Positions 56,688-64,000 of a stretch of DNA of 64,000 nucleotides are shown here, in pieces. A program made the position numbers and the translations under genes. The stretch covers positions 62,001 through 126,000 of the forward strand of contig QJPP01003562.1 in NCBI GenBank assembly GCA_003996215.1. Reading direction: 5' to 3'. How positions within the stretch are numbered: the stretch's first letter is position 1; each line of letters opens with the position of its first letter. Source of the DNA: Jaltomata sinuosa (lineage: Eukaryota > Streptophyta > Magnoliopsida > Solanales > Solanaceae). The notes under the pieces are model-generated. The model searched no databases and was not told the DNA's origin. It saw only the letters and a list, made by a program, of their open reading frames with translations.

Positions 56688-59008
56688 TGTCACGCCTGGA
56701 GTCTACACACTAGGCGGGACTGGCACCCAAAGTCACCTAGTGACTCGAGCGTACCCTTGGTCTGGCATGCTACTAAAGATAATTGACTAAGTAAGCAAAA
56801 GATCTGGAAAGCATAAGTAAGAATTAAGCTTTTGAAGTAAAACAAAACAAGATTTTAAAAACTGAAACATAAGGTCAACTGAAACTCTGGATACAACTAA
56901 TTTGGCTGAACCAACTAACTATTTAATGAAGCCTCTATATAACTGAATAATGTCTATCGGGACAAGGCCGTTGGCCTACCTTTATTCGAATAAACTGAGC
57001 TACTAAACTACCAAGCTAAATTAGACATAACTAAGTCCTCTGAAAGTAAGGTGGATTCACCATAAGCTGAGGAGGTGAGAATCTAACAAAGCACCTACTG
57101 ATAAATCTGAGTAACTGAATCTGCACTATTAAATGATGCAGTGCCAAATGGCGTAAGTACATGAAATATATGATATGTAATAAAGATGAAGTGAAACAAT
57201 AACAATATCTGATAAACTAGATAACTATGCATGGGTATGATATATATCAAAATCATGAATTTACTGAATAGTAAGGTAATGAATATCATGATCATCTTAA
57301 ACATAAGTACAACTGAAAAACTATAACAATGAGCTAAACTGGATATCTGAAACTGAGCAACTGCATAACTAAAACTGAATAACTGGGTAACTAAAAACTG
57401 AATAAATTATATGCAATGCATCATAAAAACTACTTATAAACTAGTGACCTTGGCTAAATTCATACTATCTGAAAATAACTGAGTTTTTTATTTGGGGGAG
57501 TTTCTTATAATTGACATACATCATGTGATCTCATGATGTCCAACCTCTAACCTAGTTGAGAGAGTTATCTTATACCTTGACGGGGTATAGAACATAACTG
57601 AACTATGGATCCATACCGAGCATTTTTTGGGTTTAAAAAGGTGTCTCCCAAACCAACGACATGATCATATCTTATGCTGGCTTACATAGTTTTGGGACAT
57701 GTGTTATATAAACCCATACCCTTCTCGGTGTTAAATAATTCTCCAAAAATACATTATGCTCATACTATAATCCTTTTAAGGTAAACTGATAGTTATACTG
57801 GTGAGTCTTTGCTCAAAAATCATATCATGAAATACACTGTTGTATAACCTCGGCTCTAATTTATCTGAAAATACTATCGTTTGAGCCTTGACTCTAAATC
57901 TTTATAAAACATGCTAAACTGAACTTTTGAGATAAACATTATTCCTTTTCAAAACATGTCAATATGCATAAGAGTGGTTTATAAACTTTCATGAAGTAGA
58001 CTTCCACGATCAAAATAGACTTCTTAAAGATCATAAAATAACTCTGTAAAACATGTGACTTTCATTAAAATATACTCCATGAACATGAATCGGATATTCA
58101 ATCATAAGACGAATTCAGTTTCTAAGACTTCTACTATTTTCATGGAGATTCAAGAGGTATCATCAAGATATAGAGAAAATAAATTCTAGGATTCAATTTT
58201 AAAAACCTAGCTTGATTTACGAACAAAAATATCTTGAAATCATGTTTGTGGGGAAGAACAGAGTTCTCACACTGAAGGTTAGCCTTACATACCTTAAACG
58301 CTCAAAATCTTAAAAGAGAGTATGTGTTTACCGTTCTTAGGACTTAGAAAAGGGTTTTTCTGAAGAACTCTAGGATCAGAGTCCATAATATAGGAGTAGA
58401 AATCACCAAACTTACTTAGATAATTATGGAAGAAACTTACCTAGCCTTAAGAGGGTTAAAGAGAGCTCTTGGAGGCTGTTAGGGTCGATCAAAGTGTGAA
58501 AAGTGGGAAAAGAAACGTAAAATGCGTTCTTTAATAATCTTGGAAATCTAACCCATGGTCCATTGTACGGACTGTAGGGCTTGAATACGGACTGGAACAT
58601 GGCCCGTACATTCACTTGGTAAAATCTCCCATCACTGGATAAGTCGTACGATCCACTGATGGGTCGTACAACTAAAGTATGGACTGTAACCTGGACCGTA
58701 GCATCACATATTTCAAATTCAACACCGCTATGGAGTATGACTGAAGATTACGGACCGTACACTAATCCGTAACAACTTGAGTCAATTTCTCTACACACTG
58801 GATCAAGAGTACGGTTCATGGTACAAATCATACACTGGCACATGATCACCGGGGCTATATTTTTACACACTAGAAAAGAATGATGGTCTACTATACAGAC
58901 CGTATACTATTTGGTACGGATTGTATGAGTAGCCGTACACACTTGGGTTTGAGCCTGAGTATAAACGCAGGAGGGTTCAGTGTTAACCCGAAAGTCTAAG
59001 GTGTTACA
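56688..59008 (-). mobile_element. Solo LTR (Tekay-like) with AATTG duplication
   Basis: 2321 bp between plus-strand ends tgtcacgcctgg and aggtgttaca, flanked by AATTG (56683-56687 and 59009-59013). On the minus strand it starts TGTAACACC and ends GCGTGACA. No internal region. It contains tac-gg-a-ccgta words spread over 58550-58930, for example tacggaccgta at 58749-58759. Confidence 0.9.
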
Positions 59009-59119
59009 AATTGGCGGAGTAGATAAAGGGCGTAGTGTCGAAGCATAAGAAATAACTGGTGCAGTGACTTGTGGTTGAACACTCTCTGGTGGAGGTTGTC
59101 CAGCGGCCGTAGCGACCAT
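59009..59119 (-). pseudogene. L1-type LINE ORF1, N-terminal piece
   Basis: ATG at 59119-59117 opens M-V-A-T-A-A-G-Q-P-P-P-E-S, then 'ISYASTLRPLSTPPI', the proline-rich 'SYA' start seen in plant L1 ORF1. It continues in frame at 56687 after the solo LTR is set aside. Confidence 0.75.
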
Positions 59120-59600
59120 GGACGTTGAGAAGAATGTTAGACAAATTTTAGTGTTATGGAGGGTAATGGTTTTCCTAGAGAGCTTTTTTTCTCATTTGAT
59201 TTAAATTTCTGTTTAGTGACCTTAAAAGTTATGAAATCTAATTTATGATATTATGTGACTATCTATTTTGAGATATTACTCTTTTAGAGCAAATTTGATT
59301 TGTGTGTTTCAGGTAAGTTAGTCAAGTTGATGATTTTGCTAGTTTTTAAAAATTGGGTGTGTAATTCATATTTTAAAAAAGTACATTCTCTAAATACTCT
59401 TTGCAAAAAGTATGACCAAACACAACTCCATTTCAATTTTAAAAATTTCAAATAACTGAAAAATATTTACTAGACAAACACCCACTAAGTGTTGGAGTAA
59501 TATTTTGAGTGTTATATAGCATACTAAATTAATGCAATTTTAGGTTTGCCTCTCAACTTTGCTTTTTCTCATATCACCTTGATTCTGCCTTTTATTATTA
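59120..59600. other. L1 5' region and AT-rich sequence
   Basis: About 59120-59230 is probably the L1 5' untranslated region (minus strand). At 59390-59500 words such as 'gtatgaccaaacacaactcc' and 'agacaaacaccc' resemble the right part of the MITE-like element at 60357-60595, so this may be a decayed copy. Nothing else seen. Confidence 0.45.
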
Positions 59601-60185
59601 GGGTCCGTTTCGACATAAGATATAAAATCATGATATAAAATTAAAGTTTTATTTGAACATGCAATTTGAATTTTTTAATTTATATTTTCTTCATAAACAT
59701 GAAAACCCCACAAGTTGTGAATATTATTAATTTTTTTCCAATTCTTATAAAATGTTACTAAATGAGCAAACCATAGTGCATAAATAGGATATTGTAATAT
59801 CCAAGACACTGCATTGATAAATCGCAAATCTCCATGCTTCTTTTATAAATAAATATTTGTAATTACAAACTTTCATGTACACATAATTATAAAGATTCAA
59901 TAGTCAATAATAATAGTAATTAGTTATTCTTTAATATAATTCTTTTACATGGTACGGACAATTTCTTTAGGCCGAGCATGAGTCTTTTTTTTGCAGAATT
60001 TAAAATGATGATTTTTTTGTTACAAAATATAAACTTATGAATCAAATTTTGTATTTAAAAAAGTTGAAATCATGATTTGGAATCCCAAATTATGATTTTT
60101 TTGAGAATTTGAGATTTCATCTTATGATTTCACGCATATCCAAATATTGATTTCATCTCATAATTTCGCATGTCCAAACGCTAGC
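59601..60185. mobile_element. MITE-like element with TTA duplication
   Basis: About 585 bp, AT-rich, non-coding. The left end gggtccgtttcgacat and the right end atgtccaaacgctagc are imperfect inverted repeats. TTA flanks both sides (59598-59600, 60186-60188), as expected for Tourist/PIF-Harbinger elements. Further inverted words (aaatcatgat and its complement) occur inside. Confidence 0.65.
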
Positions 60186-60356
60186 TTAGTATTACTATCT
60201 CTTATTAATAGTAGTAGTACATAAGTATAAATATTTTGGGATAATTTCATAGATCTCCCCTCAGGTTTAGCCTTATAACACTCACTTTCCTTGTAGTTTA
60301 AGTGGACGTTCTTTTTCACTATTTTCTGAAAAATTATTTCACTTTATTCATAAAAT
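60186..60356. other. AT-rich spacer
   Basis: About 170 bases between two MITE-like elements. I see no gene, repeat or motif of note. Confidence 0.5.
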
Positions 60357-60595
60357 GGTGTTTAGCCATAAAAATTTCAACTACAACTTGAAGTTTTATT
60401 TGGAAAAGTGAAAACACCTAAAAGGTTGTTTTTACTTTTTTCATCTTACTATTTCACTTTTTAGTTATTTTAAACACATTAAATTCTAAAAAGTCTTTCA
60501 AAAAAGGTATGGTCAAACACAACTCCAACTCCAACTCTAACTCCAAATATTCTAAATAAAGTGAAAATATTTTGATTTTCATGGTCAAACGCTCA
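60357..60595. mobile_element. Second MITE-like element
   Basis: About 240 bp with imperfect inverted ends: ggtgtttagccata on the left, catggtcaaacgctc on the right. Inside are 'aacttgaagttttatttggaaaa' and 'acaactccaactccaactct'. No clear target duplication, so the limits are approximate. Confidence 0.5.
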
Positions 60596-61010
60596 CTATA
60601 TATTACACTCACCTCCCTTATTTTAAATTTTTTGTAACAAAACTTATTTTAATGATAAAACTTATCTAATATTTCAAAATTGCCCTTGTGACATTAATTA
60701 TTGAATACTCAATTTTGAGACGAAAATCTTCAAGTATATAATTTTAGACCAAAAATATTTCAACTACATTGCTCATCTCAACACCATCATTCACCGAATG
60801 CATTTATTTTATTTTCTTGTAAATTACACAACTAGTTAAATACATAAAGACCATATAATTTTATATTTGAACATGATTTATTATTTATTCTTAAATCCAG
60901 TATATTATCAAACTAAAAATTTATTATCTCATATTAAATGAAAGAAGTGATGCTTATATGAATACTAGATATAAAGAGCCCGTGCTAGCACGGACCCAAT
61001 ATATTATTTT
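60596..61010. other. AT-rich sequence with a 14-bp palindrome
   Basis: Mostly featureless AT-rich DNA. At 60980-60993 there is a perfect palindrome, ccgtgctagcacgg, within 'agagcccgtgctagcacggaccc'. Hairpins of this type occur near the ends of some Helitron-like and MITE elements, but I see no convincing termini. Confidence 0.45.
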
Positions 61011-61640
61011 TTTGTCTCAATTTATGTGACACTGATAGAATTTAGATAGTCAGTCAATTTTTTTATATGATTTTTACATATTTTAAGTTGTTAACTATTG
61101 TGATTTATAATACTTCTTACGTAGTTTTAAAATAATATATGTTACTCCTTTTGTCCCAAGTTTTTGTGGCATTGATACAATTTTGAGAGTCAACTAATAA
61201 ATATTTAAAGTTGTTAATTATTGTGATTTATAATACTTTTTCTTATGTCCCAATTTATGTGACATTGATAAAATTTCGATGGTCAAACAAATTTTTTAGT
61301 CTTTTAAATATTTTAAGTTGTTAATTATTGTGATTTGTAGTACTTTCTACATAATTTTTAAATAATATATGTTACTCACTCTACTCCAATTTATGTATCA
61401 TTGATAGAATTTGGAGAGTCAACTAAATTTTTTTTATATTTTTTAAATATTTTAAAATATTAATTATTGTGATTTTCATTTTCAAATAATATATGTTACT
61501 TTTTCTGTCCCAATTTATGTGGCACTGATAGAATTTCCAGAGTCAACCAACTTTTTTATATCTTTCAAATATTTTAAATTATTAATTATTATGATTTATC
61601 TTTTTACATAATTTTTAAATATATATAAAATAAAAAGATA
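61011..61640. repeat. Tandem array of Stowaway-like units
   Basis: Five consecutive units, each with 'tcccaatttatgtg(a/g)ca(c/t)tgata', then '(a)gagtcaa', then 'ttaattattgtgattta' and 'taaataatatatgttac'. Unit starts are near 61014, 61149, 61245, 61381 and 61506. The second is shorter. The leading phrase resembles the 'ctccctccgtcccaattta' end of Stowaway-type MITEs, here multiplied in tandem. Confidence 0.75.
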
Positions 61641-61693
61641 AGACAAATAAATTAAAATGATTAAATTAATGAAAAATGATCAAAATGCCCTAA

Positions 61694-61736
61694 CCAGCTG
61701 AAGCAGGCACGTTGACCTCGTGCCTGCTTCAGCTGG
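61694..61736. repeat. Perfect 18-bp-arm hairpin
   Basis: Arms 61694-61711 (ccagctgaagcaggcacg) and 61719-61736 are exact reverse complements around the 7-base loop ttgacct. GC-rich in an AT-rich setting. The flanks (61600-61690 and 62020-62100) are themselves partly inverted copies of each other. Confidence 0.9.
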
Positions 61737-61955
61737 TGAAACTCCCTCTTATAGTATAGTAATTTTACGGCCAAATATAAATCTGGATGCGTATTTTGTT
61801 TTTACCCAAAAAAGAATTTACGCATCGATTAATATTTATAATATCTTAAGGTTTCTTTAGATTTTAAAATATAATTTAATTATTTTCATAGCTTGATTTG
61901 TATTAAGAATTTAAATTAAAGCTAAAAAAACAAACATATTACTAATATAATATAT

Positions 61956-62014
61956 AGAAGAGGCTTGGCAAGCAGCTGGCCGTTGTCCTGCCAGCTTGCC
62001 GCCAAGCCTCTTCT
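61956..62014. repeat. Second hairpin in the same palindromic block
   Basis: Arms agaagaggcttggc (61956-61969) and gccaagcctcttct (62001-62014) are exact reverse complements. Between them, agctggc and gccagct add a further imperfect stem. Confidence 0.88.
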
Positions 62015-62282
62015 TAGTGTTTTACTTTCTCTATTTTTAATTTGTTTGTCTTATTTTTTTAATCTATTATATATTTAAAAATTATATAAAAATTACTACA
62101 AATTATAATTGTAATGACCCTTCCGGTCATTTACGCATTTTCGCCTTTCTTGTACCGTTAGAACTTGCCTGTAGCGGCTCCAAGTCATTTATGGCCTGCT
62201 GGGACCGGTAGTTCAGTGCCCGGACCGTTTGTTTGGTCTTTTTGGTCGTTCCTTGTTTTAGAGCTTTAGGCTTTTGAAATCA

Positions 62283-62710
62283 TTGACTTCAGTCAACATT
62301 CTTGGTGAACGTGCTCAGAATCGAATTATGATAGTTCTGTTAGCTCCGGAGAGTGGACTTTGGTCTAGTGGGACCTTTGGTCGGGATTCGAGAGCTTTTC
62401 AGCTTGGAATTCTCTCTCGTTCTATATTTTCAGGTCAGTTGGGATTGTTTGGTTGACTTTGGTCAACATTCAGAGAAGACGGCCTCGGATGGAAATTCCG
62501 TTAGCACTGTTAACTCTGGAATGTCGAGTTTCTGTTAGTTAGTTGGTTGGTTCGGGTCCCGGGTGAGCCGGCTCATTTTGGATGTTTGGTTGGCGTTAGT
62601 TAGTGTTGACTTGGGTCAACATTCCTCCGAAACGACCTCGTATGGAAGTTTCGTCGATTGCATTGAGTCTGGAACGTTGTTTTCACTCTAATAGCACTAT
62701 TGGTTTTTGA
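62283..62710 (+). repeat. Degenerate internal repeats of 153-170 bp
   Basis: Three copies of a unit beginning 'gttgactt(t/g)ggtcaacatt', itself an inverted repeat (gttgac…gtcaac), followed by 'gacctcg(g/t)atggaa' and 'ctggaa(t/c)g' in the second and third copies. The first copy is more divergent. Confidence 0.7.
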
Positions 62711-62819
62711 GTATCGGGTTCCGATTGTGCCCGGAACACCCCGTAGAAGTTTTGGCTGTTGTGTTGATTTTCTGCAGCAGAAATTGTTCAGCGCCAACGG
62801 CACTGACCTGTGATTTTTT

Positions 62820-62940
62820 CCTTCAGCACGATCACGCTAAAACAGCGCGATTGTGCTGGTCTGTGGTCCTTCCTTCAGCGCGATCGCGCTCCTTTAGGGT
62901 GATCGCGCTTCTTTAGCGCGATAGCGCTGACCAGCGACCA
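62820..62940. repeat. Cluster of agcgcgat words in Tekay-like LTR
   Basis: Contains the perfect 14-bp palindrome agcgcgatcgcgct (62877-62890). Related words include gcacgatcacgc, agcgcgattgtgct, ggtgatcgcgct and agcgcgatagcgct. Irregular spacing; very CpG-rich against an AT-rich background. Confidence 0.9.
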
Positions 62941-64000
62941 GCAGCTATATATTTTTTGATCCTTTCATTTTTTCAGCTCTTTTTCTCATTTATTCCCAAC
63001 TCCAAACTGAAAATCCTCTCCACTAAAATCCTTCTTTTAGTCTTAGCTTGGAGAATTCATCAATTGGATTGGAGAGTCTCGCTTCTTGGACGATTTTGGT
63101 AAGTTCTTCTTCCCCCAAGTTGTTCTTCTCCAATTCTTGGAAATCACCATTGTTGACCCTTTCTCAAAGCTTGAAAATCCTTTGTAGAAGCTGCCTCTTC
63201 AGTGTCTGCATGTTTGAGGAATCGTCCAATTTGCATTCTTGACGTAATTCCCTCGTTGAGGTAGGTAATTCTTGCTCTATTTTCAAATTTATTTCTTGAA
63301 ATTCCTTCTTTAATCCTCTCTTGAGCAGACTGTTTTGGAGCCCCAATCGTGGTCCATTTCCGCTCAAATTTTGAGCATGTGCTCCAGGGATGGTAAGGAA
63401 CACTTTGGTGTTTTCATTTTTGGTTTTGGATTGCGAGGCCCACGGTCCCATTTGTGACCCAGATTTTGACCCGGTTATGTTTATTATGGGTATCGTTAGT
63501 CTCGTATTAATGCCTAGATTATTGTGTTGATAGTGGTTTAGCAATTTGGAGTTTTTTGGAGCAGTTCGAGCCTGGACGATGTTGTCCTTGCAGCTATTCA
63601 TCGGACGACATATAGGTTATGGCTTTCCCTACCTAGACTCTGCCTATATAGGCTATAACTGCATTAATTAGTATCCTTGGGTGGGTTGTTATAGGTTAGT
63701 ACCCCAGACCTTATCCGCCTTTTCTGTCCGCTTATTTCATACGTTGATTGTAGTATTCGTATCAATATTGTATATTACCCTTGTGGTCCTGTGTGGCCTT
63801 TTATTGACTCTGGAACATAGATGGTGAGTTATTTGGGAATGTCCAAGAGTCGCGGACATAGAGATATCCTTTTAGGTTGGTTATGTCTATTGTAGAGCTG
63901 TTGAACCTGTGCAGGGCTGGTAGGAATGTTTGTGAGCCGTTGGGCTAATTTATATTTGTGTGTGAGCATATCATCCATAAAAAGGATTTTTCCTGTATAT

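Larger units (their letters stand above)
62110..64000 (+). repeat. Tekay-like LTR, start and 1.9 kb (runs off the window)
   Basis: Starts tgtaatgacccttccgg at 62110 without a preceding polypurine tract, so it is a 5' LTR or solo LTR in plus orientation. It includes three spaced 'ttgactt…gtcaacatt' blocks (62283, 62453, 62606) and a CpG-rich palindrome cluster (62820-62940). ORFs at 62274-62538, 62707-62916 and 63048-63601 lie within LTR sequence and show no protein features. The end lies beyond 64000. Confidence 0.75.

Noticed and set aside
60980..60993. Helitron terminal hairpin
   Set aside because: The palindrome is perfect, but I find neither a 3' CTRR end at the right distance nor a 5' TC terminus, so no Helitron is called.
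62274..63601. Host gene exons in the right flank
   Set aside because: The ORFs lie inside a region starting with a Tekay-like LTR terminus, lack recognisable domains, and the longest (63164-63601) has no codon pattern or splice context I can support.

Overview
This is plant nuclear DNA made almost entirely of nested, decayed retrotransposons. I see no host protein-coding gene, tRNA, rRNA or CRISPR array. LTR types, primer-binding sites, an RTE-type LINE tail and an L1 ORF1 type all fit Solanaceae pericentromeric heterochromatin. The family-level assignment is my recognition of these element types, not a search result.

Layout, left nest (1-25434). The 3' end of an RTE-type LINE (1-1282) abuts a broken Tekay/Del-like Ty3 element (integrase and chromodomain region 1283-2760, 3' LTR from about 2836). 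That LTR is split by a minus-strand Athila-like element (3989-24340, perfect 5-bp target duplication AGTGT). The Athila element keeps gag, protease and a late third ORF, but its RT, RNase H and integrase are absent. It carries two later insertions: a minus-strand solo LTR (7313-8632, duplication TACAC) and, inside its gag, a minus-strand Tekay-like element without coding capacity (14720-22791, duplication ATATA). The Tekay 3' LTR resumes at 24346 and ends at 25434.

Middle (25490-28704). A long probable LTR, with a segment of different character near 27880-28240.

Right nest (about 28860-59119). An L1-type LINE ORF1 on the minus strand is split into three pieces (59119-59009, 56687-56620, 30568 to about 28860). 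A solo LTR (56688-59008, duplication AATTG) and a 26-kb minus-strand Tekay-like element (30569-56619, duplication TACTT/TATTT) lie within it. Inside the latter are, in order on the plus strand: an Athila-like element with a broken but nearly full pol (30848-39494), a Sirevirus-like Ty1/copia element arranged LTR-internal-LTR-internal (39498-47205), and a second pol-less Athila-like element (47206-53792).

Right flank (59120-64000). AT-rich DNA with two MITE-like elements, a short tandem array, strong hairpins, and the start of another Tekay-like LTR from 62110 to the window end.

Two patterns cross element families. First, LTRs and untranslated regions of unrelated elements each contain a local cluster of short, CpG-containing self-complementary words, with a different word in each family. 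Second, the three elements that lost pol all kept gag plus a late ORF of one protein type, while the one element that kept pol shows no such ORF. All coding regions here are broken by stops, frameshifts or lost catalytic residues; nothing looks able to move on its own.
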